Of a stretch of DNA of 64,000 nucleotides, positions 12,762 through 24,879 are shown piece after piece. Every line of letters starts with the position of its first letter. Within the stretch, counting starts at the first letter, position 1. A program made the position numbers and the translations under genes. Source of the DNA: Epiperipatus broadwayi (taxonomy: Eukaryota; Onychophora; Udeonychophora; Euonychophora; Peripatidae); NCBI GenBank assembly GCA_028023455.1, contig JAQFVV010012510.1:2895420-2959419 (forward strand), in the 5' to 3' direction. A model generated the notes under the pieces. The model saw only the letters and a list, made by a program, of their open reading frames with translations. It was not told the origin of the DNA and searched no databases.

Positions 12762-13485
12762 CTCTATTAAATCTGTATGTGTATAGATATAAATCAGTAT
12801 GAATAGGTATAAAAGTATGAAATGAAATGTTTTTGGAAGTATACGCATTTCTCAAAAACTTAATATTTATATATAATTATGTGTATCTTTGAAAGAATGT
12901 ATATAGATATACACATTCATTCGAAATATCATCTATGAGAAAAATATAACCATTAGTTTTCATCTTACTATAATAGTCACATGACATAATAGTCTCAAGA
13001 TTGAAATATATGTTAAGTAAAAAATAATTTTATATATTCTTCCTATTTTTGAAAAATTTGGATAATTCTCCCAATTGTAAAACCAATTTTAGAATATATC
13101 CTAAACAAGCGAAGTAACTCTAGAAGTATAACAAAACAATTCATAGATATGACTTTAGTAGGCTCTGTTTTTCCCAAGAACTGGAAAGTAAATTTAATTC
13201 CAGTACGGCTCTCTAGAAATATCTAGCCTGTCCATTAAAAAAAAAAAAACTTGCTGATTTTCTATGGTTCAAAACAATGTATGTGTGTGCATATATATTG
13301 AAACTTTTTTGGAATGTAGTTAACATATGGGGGGGTGGTGGCTATGTTCACCATCATTTAAAATGCAAATAAAAATACTAATTTCCATGATCCATATCAA
13401 AAGCAAAAAGGAAGATGTGTTGCCTATATTCCCATAAAAGAAATGAACAGAAAATAATTGAAACTTCCGATGAGATATAAAAGTA

Positions 13486-13870
13486 AATTAACTTTTCCAA
13501 AAACAGATGATACTATCTATCTTTTTAGCACCTGTTCTTATATATGCTTAGTTTGCCTAGGTAATTTTTAATAAGTGAGCGAATTCAGTCTATTGATTGT
13601 ATATATTTATAGACTAAATAATAAAAATCACCATTTATTATTTACAAATATTAAAACAGCTTTAATTTCATATTTGGAGATTGTTTAAACTAAAGCTCTG
13701 CTTTGATTCTCTGGATATTAAAATATTGATTATTATCATTTAGTCTATAAATATATACAATCAATAGATCGAATTCACATCCTCATTTAAAATTACGTAA
13801 ATAAACTAGGCATATATAAATACAAATGCTAAAAAGATAGAGTATCATTTGTCTTTGGAAAAGTTTATTT
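13486..13870. repeat. Fold-back (long inverted repeat) element, ~385 bp
   Basis: The left arm (about 13486-13627) and right arm (about 13727-13870) are inverted copies. Matching blocks include CTATCTTTTTAGCA with TGCTAAAAAGATAG, and ATTGATTGTATATATTTATAGACTAAAT with its complement. The ~100-bp centre also has short inverted motifs. No ORF is present. It is most likely a fold-back MITE of unknown superfamily; target duplications are not obvious. Confidence 0.75.
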
Positions 13871-13937
13871 AGATATACTCAGGAACCTTTAATTACTTCC
13901 TGTTCGTTCATATATAATCTGAGTTATTTATTATTTA

Positions 13938-14602
<665 letters not shown>

Positions 14603-14639
14603 ATTTTTATTGCCTCTTTTTAAATTTTTTTTATTTTGA

Positions 14640-15266
14640 GTAATTATTGAAAGACAAAATGTTTTTGAATTAATTCTATTTTTGAATACTAGTTTGAAAT
14701 TCATTATCATTTATATATACTCCTAAAGCTTTTAATCCTTTCACATTTATTTATTTTCTATCCACACCTAGTGAGATTTGAGTTAGTAGTTTACCATTTT
14801 AATTTTAATATTTAAAATCTTCATTTAATATTATCGATCAATAAATTGAATTGGATTTCTTATAGATTGAAGTTTACAAATGAAAAAGTTCTAAAAATTC
14901 ATATTAGAATTTTCCAAATGTAATATATATATATATAAATGTAAAATATGTAATGGAAGCAATAATTTTACATTTATTGGTTCTTTGACTATTGTAAAAA
15001 AAGATTAAATATTTGTTAAATCAATTCCAATTTTTAAACCTGAACGAATTATTATAAAATCATAACAAATTTTTTAAATACTTATCTGAAATTGAAGATT
15101 GCATTTATATTTATTAAATTATCATAAAAAATTTAGAATTGCTGCTACGTGTGATAGAGTGTCCCAACCATAATTATCACTGCTTCTGGTATCACAATAC
15201 TTCAAGTTTTTTTAACTTATATTTATTTAAAAGCCAGGCACTTTTCACAAACCTGGAGTTTAATTG
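14640..15266. other. AT-rich non-coding stretch
   Basis: Nothing recognised. Short TA run near 14925. Confidence 0.6.
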
Positions 15267-16104
15267 TAAGTATAGGGGATTTGAACTCAAATTTTCAAGC
15301 ACCCTTCAACTATTCACACTTCCTCATACAACTGGTACACATGACCACACACATATAGAAAAAATAAATAATCACCAATATGAGTATTTTGTGCTAAACC
15401 AGCACTCATCGCTTGGTCCAGATTATTATCTCCCACACATATATATAATCAGTACTCAGTTTATATTAAAATAGCAAATCTTCATACTTTAATGGACAGG
15501 CTTCAATCTACTCCAACCTCCAACTTTTCAGCCATCCATATCATTGAACATCTGGTGATGAAAACCCAAATCCCGTGCTAATACCAATATTATTGCCATG
15601 CCCATATTGACCTCAAGTCACTCTAATCTCTCATGCTTCAGGTTTGTGAAGATTGCCTGGTTTTCAAATATTTACATATCAAGCTTGTATCCTGCCCGTC
15701 CCTCTTCTATGTATTTAAATGGATACGGTCCTATACATGAGAGGTCGGAATGGCTTGAGGTCAACATGGGCATGGCAATAATATTGGCATCAGCATGGGG
15801 TTTGGGTTTTCATCATCAGATTTCCAATGATATGGATGGCTGAAAAGTTGGAGGTTGGAGTAGATTGAAGCCTGTCCATTAAAGTATGAAGATTTGCTAT
15901 TTTAATATAAACTGAGTACTGATTATATATATGTGTGGGAGATGATAATCTGGACCAACTGATGAGTGCTGGTTTAGCACAAAATACGTATATTGGTGAT
16001 TATTTATCTTTTCTACATGTGTGTGGTCATGTGTATCAGTTGTATGAGATAGTGTGGATAGTTGAAGAGTGCTTGATAATCTGAGTTCAAATCCCCTATA
16101 CTTA
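15267..16104. repeat. R1 family, complete palindromic (head-to-head) copy
   Basis: The outer ends are TAAGTATAGGGG and CCCCTATACTTA. The two arms (about 15267-15640 and 15738-16104) are close inverted copies with a ~95-bp unpaired centre. Each arm ends outward in the tRNA-like module (B-box-like GAGTTCAAATCCCC on the right arm, its complement on the left). The arms also hold the shared blocks around TTGGTCCAGATTATTATC, GGACAGGCTTCAATC and CATGCCCATATTGACC. This is the largest and best-preserved R1 copy and defines the family's fold-back form. The ORFs at 15139-15474 and 15598-15843 are read through repeat sequence and are not genes. Confidence 0.85.
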
Positions 16105-17117
16105 ACTTGTATTTTTAAAAGTGAAATATATATATTTTTTTAATTTAACTTATGAAAATATGTAAAAATAATTACAAATATTTAAGTATTCCATGTATTA
16201 TGCATTTCTTCCCACCTTATTGTTGTTCAAAAGAATATAATAGAAGTTATTAATATTTGTATTCAAAAATTCAACCAATCAGAAGTGTCCTCTAGTTTTA
16301 GAGTTTTTTTGTCTTATGCTTTGTAACTGTTCTTATTGATTTATTAGTTACAACAAAATCTGAAGATATCAGTAGTTTATAGCACAGTCTATTTCAAGTT
16401 TTTACTGCAAAATAACTGTAAATAACAGTAAAGAAGACTGACAATGGGGTGTAAAGCCATAGCATAGCACCAACTTCATAATACTCTGTGAAAATCCATA
16501 CATTATTTAAAAAAGGGTTGAAGTAAAACTGATATAAACAAGTTTATCTTATACAACTTGTTATCAATATCACCTATGCATGTATATGTTGATTACATCA
16601 TGCACCTGACATACAAAGATATATAAAGATAAATTATAAAATTTTGACAGTTAATGTCAATAAACATTCCACTATTTAAATATTATAATAACCAATTTAA
16701 ATGAATTTACATTGGTTATAAATAATGTAATAAAATATTTATCTGAATAAATTACAAAATGTCTTTTTTATGAAGTCCAAGTAAATAAATATTTGCACAA
16801 TCTCTGAAGCTTATATTTTTAATACTCATTTTTAAATTTTTTGTCATGTGAACTCAGATAATTTCCCAGCATAGATAATTGAAACTATGACTGATTATTG
16901 AAGCTTCAATTGTTTTTTTTTTATTGCAGCACTTTTAAGTAAAGATGTGATGATACACTAACTATCCTTAAAATGGAGAATAGACTATTGACTGTTTATG
17001 GTTTTTATTTTTATGGACTTGCATGAGCCTCATCCAATGATACTTTTATGGTGTAAAACTGCTTTTAGAGTTATAATTATGCAGATATATAATCATCATC
17101 ATTATCAACCATTATCA
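16105..17117. other. AT-rich non-coding stretch
   Basis: No gene or repeat family recognised. Confidence 0.55.
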
Positions 17118-17315
17118 ATCCCCTGCAGGTTGAAGGTTTCTCCAAGTTCAATCCATCTTCTCCAATCTCTAGCTTCTCATCTCCACATCACCCCTGCACA
17201 CTTTCTTATTTCATCCATCCATCTCACATGTGGTCTCTTTCTGGGTCTTTTACAATCTCTTGGAATCCAGTTTAAGATTTCAATTGTCCATCTATTATCC
17301 TCTTCTAGCATATTA
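17118..17315 (-). pseudogene. LINE-C fragment: reverse transcriptase C-terminal tail
   Basis: The minus strand reads a coherent peptide with the pattern NRWTIEILNWIPRD, then KRPRKRPHVRWMDEIRK, then a W-rich A.DW..W...GE.FN ending, interrupted by one stop. This is the well-known extreme C-terminal module of a class of LINE endonuclease/reverse transcriptase proteins that ends in conserved 'RPR-RP--RW-D' and 'A-DR--W' motifs. A second copy lies at 36625-36787 on the same strand. The rest of the element is absent here, so this is a 5'-truncated, dead copy. The family assignment rests on remembered motifs. Confidence 0.7.
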
Positions 17316-17941
17316 TATAAAGAAAATATGTAGCAATGAAGCTTAATTAAAAGCAGATGTAATTTTAATTTTTGATCTTTCCAAAATTGTAATTAGAAAG
17401 TCCTTTTAATTATTAATTTAACTTATACAAGTTTATGAGATAAATATTAAATATCCAATCTCTTTCAGTTAAAAAAATAGTAGTTTTTTTAATTCTACAC
17501 AAATAACGCTGAGTATTATATGAACCTTAGCAGTATTTTTTGCATTTGGTTTTACAGAAAATAATAAGGACATTATTTGAATCCTTATAAGTCTCAAATA
17601 CATTCGTTTCATATAAAATTAAAAAGTATTTTATTAAACAGTAAATATTGTGAGTGATTGCATGCCATAATTTTATACTTAATCATATATCACATACTCA
17701 TGATGATATAAAATTCTTTAGGTTTCTCAAAAATGTCCCACTTTTATGTCATCAAATTACAGTTATTGTGAATACTATATACTGTTTATAATATTATTTT
17801 ACTTAATCTAATAGCACGTATTTATAATTTCATATAAACCTTAGAGATCTCACAAATATCACTTTTCTTATGTAATCAAAATATAGATATCACAAATCCT
17901 CTTACAACATTTCCTAATGAGTGCTACACAAACTTTTATTT
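17316..17941. other. AT-rich non-coding stretch
   Basis: Nothing recognised. Confidence 0.55.
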
Positions 17942-18073
17942 AATTATAGGAGCATAGTTCACTATAAAGGAAAGACTTAATAATATTACAAATTAACTAA
18001 AGCTTAGCACTGCTTTTGACCAGACAGGTCATATTCAATTTTTTCTTTATAGTGAACTATACTCTTATAACTG
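17942..18073. repeat. Small MITE with ~32-bp terminal inverted repeats
   Basis: The ends AATTATAGGAGCATAGTTCA and TGAACTATACTCTTATAACT are inverted copies (block ATAGTTCACTATAAAG and its complement). The ~65-bp core is non-coding. It looks like a miniature DNA transposon; the superfamily is unknown. Confidence 0.75.
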
Positions 18074-18221
18074 AATTACAAAATTATAAGAAAAGAAATA
18101 AAATTTATTGAGTTACAAACTTTTATTCAGTCTTTATCATAAACTATTTTTCCAGAATAAATTTCAGTATTCTACTTCTTGTTATCTTTTAGTTTGTCAT
18201 TTACTTATACCTTCTTATACA

Positions 18222-18585
18222 TAGGGTCAGAGTGACTTGAGGTCAACATGGGCATGACAACAATATTGGCATCAGCATGAGATTTGGGTATTCTATCATC
18301 AGATTTTCAATGGTATTGATGGTTGAAGAGTTTGAGGTTGGATTAGATTGAAGCCGGTCCATTAAAATATGAAGATTTGCTATCTTACTATAAACTGAGC
18401 ACTGATTATATATGTGTATGGGAGATAATAATCTGGGCCAACCGATGAGTGCTGGTTCAGTATGAAATACATATATTGGTGATTATTTATCTTTTCCACA
18501 TGTGTGTGGTCATGTGTATCAGTAGTATGAGATAGTGTGGATAGTTGAAGGTTTCTAGAAAGTCTGACTTCAAGTCCTTATGTTT
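18222..18585 (+). repeat. R1 family copy (single arm)
   Basis: A plus-orientation arm running from the GAGGTCAACATGGGCATG block through GGACCAACTGATGAGTGCTGG-like sequence to the tRNA-like end (TATGAGATAGTGTGGATAG then a degraded B box). No mirror arm follows, so this is a half-copy. Confidence 0.8.
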
Positions 18586-18599
18586 ACAATTTACTTAAT

Positions 18600-18860
18600 T
18601 GTATAAGAATGCCTATATTTCAAATCATACACATTAAGCCTGCATTCTGCTCATCCCTTTTCTATATATTTAAATGGATACTGTCCTATCCACGAGAGAT
18701 CAGAGTGACTTGTGATCAACATGGGCATGATAACAATATTGCATCAGCATGGAATTTGGGCATTCTATCATAGATTTTTATTGGTATGGATGGCTGAAGT
18801 AGTATAAGATAGTAAGTATAGTTGAAGGTTGCTTAAAAGTCTGAGTTCAAATCCACTATA
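18600..18860 (+). repeat. R1 family copy, internally deleted
   Basis: Contains the centre of the palindromic R1 form (TATTTAAATGGATACTGTCC) and the ATCAACATGGGCATG block. It then jumps to the tRNA-like end with GAGTTCAAATCC. The middle of the arm is missing. It sits just after another R1 copy. Confidence 0.75.
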
Positions 18861-20498
18861 TTTATACCTTTATTGTAAACTTTTCTACAGTCTTTATAAT
18901 GCTTAACAATTCTTTGACTATTTTTTCTCTAACCCTATATTAACTTATAGAACTGCATTTATTTGAAACTCTTCCACGACTTCTACATTTATTTTAATCT
19001 CTTCTATAATTTGTGCAACAAGTGTAGTATCTTTAGTCATCATTAAATCAATTTGTGAGTCTTCTTTAGAATCTATAACAGTTTTTGATTATTTTACACT
19101 TTCTTTATTAATTTTTAAATTAATTAATTATCATACCCTTTTCAATCTTCTATAATGTCTACATTGCTTTTACAATTGTTGTATATCTTTTATATTAACT
19201 TTAGATTGATCTATAATGTCTATATCTATTTTAGATTTTTCTGTTTCTGTAGTGTCTGTATCTATTTTGGCTTATCTCAATCTCTACTGCAATTCTGTAT
19301 CAAATTAATTTTCATCCATGTCATTGCATCCACATCTATGTTTGTGCCATCAACATCAATATTTTTATTATTTGTATGTTAAACATTCACTTCATATATG
19401 TAATTAAATGATATAACAATTGATAAAATGTCATGGACATCTTTAGATGATGCATTTTGGAAAGTATGTACTCTCTTATTTGCCTCATGTAAGATGGATT
19501 CATTTTCTACATTTAAAAAATTCAACAACCACTCAATTTCATATTCCACCATTGTCTCATTTATTAAAGACTTTCCACAATCCTGTATGACCTCATTGAT
19601 AGGCAAATTTGGTTGTTTTTATTTAAATAGATTTTTATATTTTCCAATGCATCCACGTTAGGCTCTACAACCTAAATTCACACTTTGTCTAGTTTTATTC
19701 ATTACATCACTATGATTATGTTGTAACATTTACAATGTGTCTACACTGTTTTTTGCAAACATTGTAGCATCCATTGCATTCTCTCTATCTTCTTGTGGCA
19801 TTCTCTATCATTTTCTCCATTTTTTTCTTTTTTTCCTTTTCAGTATTTCCTAATGCTATAATGAGTAAGGTATCAACTTACAATGGCTGTGATCTTTGGT
19901 TCATTAATTTGTAGGCGAACTTTCAAATCTCATCTACTCTAATCAATTCGAAATTTTTTCAGATCACAAAGTTTAGGATTCTTCCAAATAGATAGTTCAC
20001 TGTCAGTCCATCTATTCTTACAAAAGTGAGTAGTAAATAGGTATCAAGTTATTCCTAGATAAAGCTCTCACATTCATAGGTATTAGTTAGATAAATGTGA
20101 GTGGGCAACATGGCAATTGTAGTAAAATAATACTGGAGGAAGTGATACATGTTCATATTAGCGTGTCTTTCCCTTTAGTTAATATGCTCACCTTTGGCAA
20201 TTATCTACTGCAGAATTTATTTATTAATTTTTCATTGGTCAAATAATATATCTAATATATTTACTTTCTTTGTGTCAATTAAGCAACTCAATTTTTTCTA
20301 ATAATAAAAACATTTTTTTTAAATCAATAAAATTCTAATTTAAAGTATACCGAGTATAAAATATCAAATAATCAATAAATATAGTAACTGACAAAATTAT
20401 TGTGAATATAATTCTGTGAATTAATTTTACAAAAAAGTGTATAAATATTTTTATTTTTATATAGATTTTTTAAATCTCTGTTTACGGATGGGATAGCA
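18861..20498. other. Non-coding or degenerate coding-like stretch
   Basis: The minus strand between about 19040 and 20040 shows several open patches rich in I, D, N, E and K (for example 19379-19606) with repeated phrases around TCTATAATGTCTA. No domain is recognisable and stops are frequent. It may be a decayed gene or element, but the evidence is weak. Confidence 0.3.
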
Positions 20499-20850
20499 TG
20501 AGTGCGGGAGTCAATTTATACTAATATGTGTGACGGTTGATTTACTTCCGAATATATTAATACATTGTACAGGCTTAAACCTGCATTTATATATGTAATA
20601 TATGCGGGGTTTGAACTCAGACTTTCACACGACCCATCATTCTCAGTGCCATCTTATATTGTTGGCCCACTTGATCACACACATGTTGAATATATTGTAA
20701 AAAAAGTATATGGTAATTATATATTTACAGTGTATATATGTAAACATTGAGCGAGTGCGAGTCAATTTATACTAAAATAGTATATGTGTCAAGGTTGATT
20801 TACTTCCGAATATATTATAAAAAAAGTATATAGTAATTATATATACATAC
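20499..20850. repeat. Tandem duplication, one copy split by an R1 insertion
   Basis: The sequence GAGTCAATTTATACTAA ... GATTTACTTCCGAATATATT ... AAAAAAAGTATAT occurs twice, at about 20499-20747 and 20748-20850. The first copy is interrupted after GAATATATT by an R1 element. The duplication therefore has a clean empty-site counterpart right beside it. Confidence 0.8.
20559..20687 (-). mobile_element. R1 SINE-like insertion with 9-bp target duplication
   Basis: A 129-bp R1 unit closely related to the copy at 6914-7057, flanked by GAATATATT at 20550-20558 and 20688-20696. It lies inside the first copy of a tandem duplication whose second copy is uninterrupted, which confirms the insertion point. 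The B-box-like motif is on the minus strand. Confidence 0.8.
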
Positions 20851-21127
20851 AAAAAGTTTAGCAAATGTAAAATTACATATATATAACGAGTTGTTTTTTT
20901 TTTTTTTATTTTAGGTTGATACTATATCTACAAGAATCTGTCTATTTGCTTTCGTTAGTTTTGTAAGTTTTCATTTATTATTTTTTCTAAAATTAAATAT
21001 GCACACATCTGATTTATTAAAAAATTGTTAAATACACTGAATGTTAATAATTACTTAGAAATTGTAATTACAAGTCAATAATTAGGATCAGAAAAAGACG
21101 ACTGATGGGGAATTCACTTAAAGCAAT
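20851..21127. other. AT-rich non-coding stretch
   Basis: Nothing recognised; contains a T-run near 20890. Confidence 0.5.
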
Positions 21128-21232
21128 AGAGTGGAGAGTGGTGGGTCGTGTGAAAGTCTGTGCTCATATACCCTATATATTACATATATTGATACAGGTA
21201 TATAATAAGCTTGTATTTCAGTTATTATAAAA
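21128..21232 (+). repeat. R1 3'-end fragment
   Basis: Starts inside the tRNA-like module (GTGGAGAGTGGTGGGTCG) and continues through a tail with TATTACATATATTGATACAGG. The same tail follows the R1 copy at 39166-39655, so this is a 5'-truncated member. Confidence 0.75.
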
Positions 21233-21716
21233 ATAATGAAAATAAAATTTAATTGAAATCTTTAAGACAAATAAAATAAATCCTTATTTTTAACCATTAA
21301 CATGTAATACGTTAGTGAAATTGTCACTGATAAAAAATGAGAATATTTTTGAGGTTTAATTTAGTTTTCATTACTGGTTTGATTTCTTTTAAATAATTTT
21401 TATATGAAATTTCCAAGATCATATGGTTAAAAAAACCACTTGCATAGCAATTCCATTGTTTAAGTTTGTTCACTGATTAGTTTTTGAATCCCAACTGTAA
21501 ATGTAAGTTTTCTGAATACTATATTTTTTCTATTGGTTATGTAATTGTATAATACAAAGGAAGATAATCACAGCATTAGACCCAGAAATGATTAAGTAAA
21601 AGATGTGAAATATAGTATGAAGAACGATGTCCTGTGTTCTAGATGTGCTTTTAAAAGAGATGAAACTACAATTTATCATTAGTAAATTTTTGGTTCTTTT
21701 GATATGTATATATATA
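21233..21716. other. AT-rich non-coding stretch
   Basis: Nothing recognised between the R1 fragment and the tandem array. Confidence 0.5.
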
Positions 21717-23278
21717 AAAAGGCATATGGCTTTATTGCTTGGGGCTTCATAAGAAGTTTTAGTGCTAGACCTGCAAGTTCCAGAATCAATCCTTGGATCC
21801 CTGATCTCATGTCAGACGCTCTACCCGATGCACCAAACTGACAGGTAAAAAAGGACATATGGCTTTATTGCTCGGGAATTCATAAGAAGTTTGAGCACTA
21901 GACTTGCAAGTTTCATAATCAATCCTGGAATCCCTGATCCCATGTTGGATACTCTACCCAATGCACCAAACTGACGGGTAAAAAAAGGCATATGGCTTTA
22001 TTGCTCAGGAGTTCATGAGAAGTTCAAGCACCATACCTGCAAGTTCCAGAATCGATCCTTGGATCCCTGATCTCATGTCAGACGCTCTACCCAATGCACC
22101 AAACTGACAGGTAAAAAAAGGCATATGGCTTTATTGCTCAGGAGTTCATGAGAAGTTCAAGCACTATACCTGCAAGTTCCAGAATCGATCCTGGGATCCC
22201 AATCCAACTACACCAAATTGACAGGGTAAAAAAACATATGACCTTATTGCTCACGAGTTCATAAGTTCAAGCGCCATACCTGCAAGTGCCAGAATCGATT
22301 CTGGGATCCCCGATCCCAAGTCAGACACTCTACCAACTACATCATACTGACAGGGTAAAAAAGACATATGACTTTATTGCTCAGGGGTTCATAAGAAGTT
22401 CAAGAGCCAGACCTGAAGTGCCAGAATCGTTCCTGGAACTCCTGATACCAATTCAGATGCTCTATGAACTGGACCAAACTGGCAGGATAAAAAAAGACAT
22501 ATGGCTTTATTGCTCAGGAGTTCATAAGAATTTCGAATGCTAGATCTGCAAGTTCCAAAATCAATCCTGGGATCCGTGATCCTATGTCAGACGCTCTACC
22601 CAATGCACCAAACTGATAGGTAAAAAAAACATATGGCTTTGTTGCTTGGGAGTTCATAAAAAGTTTGAGCATTAGACCTGCAAGTTCCAGAATCAATCCT
22701 GGGATCCTGATCCCATGTCAGACACTCTACCCAATGCACCAAACTTACAGATAAAAAAAGACATATGGCTTTATTGCTCAAGAGTTCATAAAAAAAGTTC
22801 GAGTGCTAGATCTGCAAGTTCCAAAATCAATCCTGGGATCCCTGATCCCATGTCAGACGCTCTACCCAATGCACCAAACTGACAGGTAAAAAAAGGCATA
22901 TGGCTTTATTGCTTAGGAGTTTATAAGAAGTTCAAGCACCATACCTACAAGTGCCAGAATCGATTCTGGAATCCCTGATCCCAAGTCAGACACTCTACCA
23001 ACTACACCAAACTGACAGGGTAAAAAAGACATATGACTTTATTTCTCAGGGGTTCATAAGAAGTTTAAGCACCAGACCTGAAGTGCCAAAATCGTTCCTG
23101 GAACCCCTGATACCAATTCAGATGCTCTGCAAACTGCACCAAACTAGCAGGATAAAAAAAGACATATTGCTTTATTTCTTGGGAGTTCATAAAAACTTCA
23201 AGCACTAGAACTGCAAGTGCCAAAATTGATCCTGGCACCTTCTAATCTCAAGTTGGATGCTCTATTAATTGGGCCTGT
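21717..23278 (-). repeat. Tandem array of ~133-bp tRNA-like units (12 copies)
   Basis: The anchor CATATGGCTTTATTGCT recurs at 21723, 21856, 21989, 22122, 22235, 22365, 22498, 22630, 22762, 22897, 23030 and 23163. The period is therefore about 133 bp, with one 113-bp unit. On the minus strand each unit reads as a tRNA-like module. It has an A-box-like TTGGTGCATTGGGTAGAGCG, an anticodon-arm-like hairpin (CTGA...TCAG with a 7-nt loop) and a B-box-like GATCGATTCTGG. About 60 nt of trailer follow, and then a run of 6-8 T, which is the RNA polymerase III stop signal. Unit-to-unit divergence is modest. Apparent ORFs at 22286-22543, 22514-22781 and 22951-23208 are by-products. Transcription is inferred, not shown; the array could equally be a satellite born from a SINE. 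Confidence 0.85.
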
Positions 23279-24879
23279 GTAATGGATTGCCAAATTGATA
23301 ATTTTCTAGTATTAATTAAATAATTTGAAAGTTGTGAAAAGTTTGAATATTTTGAGCTAAATTCCAAATTATTAACGTAAAGTTGATTATAATCAAGATA
23401 TCGCTTTAAACTAAATCTTTTGTAATTATATCAATGGATAAAAATAAGTATCAGTCAAAGAGTGTTCTATCTAACATACGTAAAAAAAGGTGATGTGAGT
23501 TACTGCAGAGTTATTTATTGACATTAGGCTTATCAATCAAATATCCATGAATTTTTTTTTATAAAATGCTTTAAATGATTATAAGAAGATAGAAACTCAG
23601 ATCTTGTAAATAAAAAAGGTTTAACTGCTTATGCTTGTCAAGGACAGAGATTTCACACCTGAAATAATTTTAATAGAATACCTTGGTACACATTTAATAA
23701 GAAAGCATGATGACTGAACTTATAATTTTGTTATACTGCTTTCACATATATATTAAGACTGATGGTCTCAACTGAAATTGTTAAGATGTTGTCGAATCGA
23801 TATAAATCAGAATTTATTTTTTACGTAAAAAGAATACTTAGCTAAATGAAATAATTGTATATACTTTAGGCAGATAATGGATAGAGTTGATATATTTAAA
23901 AGTGTAAAAGTAAAGTTTTCAATTTTAAAAGTAATTTTACTTCTGATTTAAGTAATTTAAAAATTTGTTTTCTGACAGACTTTTTCTTCTGTTAAAAAAC
24001 GGGTATTAGACAGGTGAAATTGTAAAACTGAAGTAGATATAAAAGTAGTGTGTTTAGTTCAGTTATAAATTAAAGACAGATTTATACTTGTAATCGAAAG
24101 TTAATTTTGAAATTATTTTTGATAAAGCATATTGATAATGAAAGCTGTTGTATATATATATATATATGTTGAATTAAATATTTCCTTGGATTGTTATTAT
24201 AATAAAGAATAGAAGTGAGATTATATTCATGTAAGCTGAGATAACTTTTAGCTTTTTATGTTGCCAAGAAACTATCAATTACTCCTAACTGACAATCTTT
24301 GAGGCTAAACAACTTTCTCATTAATCAGTAATGACTGTTTTTGAAGGTTTTTATATAGTGTAGACTTGTTCCTATTCTTATATAGGCTTAATAATCTAGG
24401 TAATAGAACAGAATGCCAGCTATCTAAATATTTTTCTTTATTTTTAGAGTTACAATAATAGCTTTAATAAGTTCAAATGTTTTATTATATGCATTAAATT
24501 GCATATGCATTCATAATTAAATCAGTGTTTCTATTTAATGGTGTGAAAAATATAATATATATGCACGATGTGTCTTAGTGAAAAGGTGACTTGTCTTTCC
24601 AAACTATCTACAATCCTATATCTGAATCAATAAATGTGTTATGCAGTGACATAATTTAGTTATTCAACATACAAATTTTAAGTCACTATCATGGCTCGAT
24701 CACAAATCATTATCTTAAATGTAATTGTGCTGCATATTTTTATAGAAAAAACAACAACAGAACAATGCATTTACATTAAATTTTGTTTTAAATTGGACAA
24801 AAATGGTAGTGAAGCATTTTAAATGATTCAAAATAATATGATAGACATAAGCTGCAAACATATTTTCAACTTATTTATA
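23279..24879. other. AT-rich non-coding stretch
   Basis: No gene recognised. TA run near 24150. Confidence 0.55.

Noticed and set aside
15139-15843. Plus-strand ORFs through the R1 palindrome
   Set aside because: They read non-coding repeat sequence that recurs in other copies with stops and indels.
19040-20040. Minus-strand I/D/N/K-rich open patches
   Set aside because: No domain and frequent stops; composition is as expected from AT-rich simple repeats.
22286-23208. ORFs inside the tandem array
   Set aside because: They follow the repeat period and appear on both strands; the array is better explained as tRNA-like units.
21717-23278. A cluster of true tRNA genes
   Set aside because: The D- and T-arm pairing is imperfect, position 33 is not U and spacing deviates, so units are tRNA-like rather than functional tRNAs.
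21717-23278. CRISPR-like regular repeat
   Set aside because: The whole 133-bp unit is repeated without unique spacers, and the host is eukaryotic.
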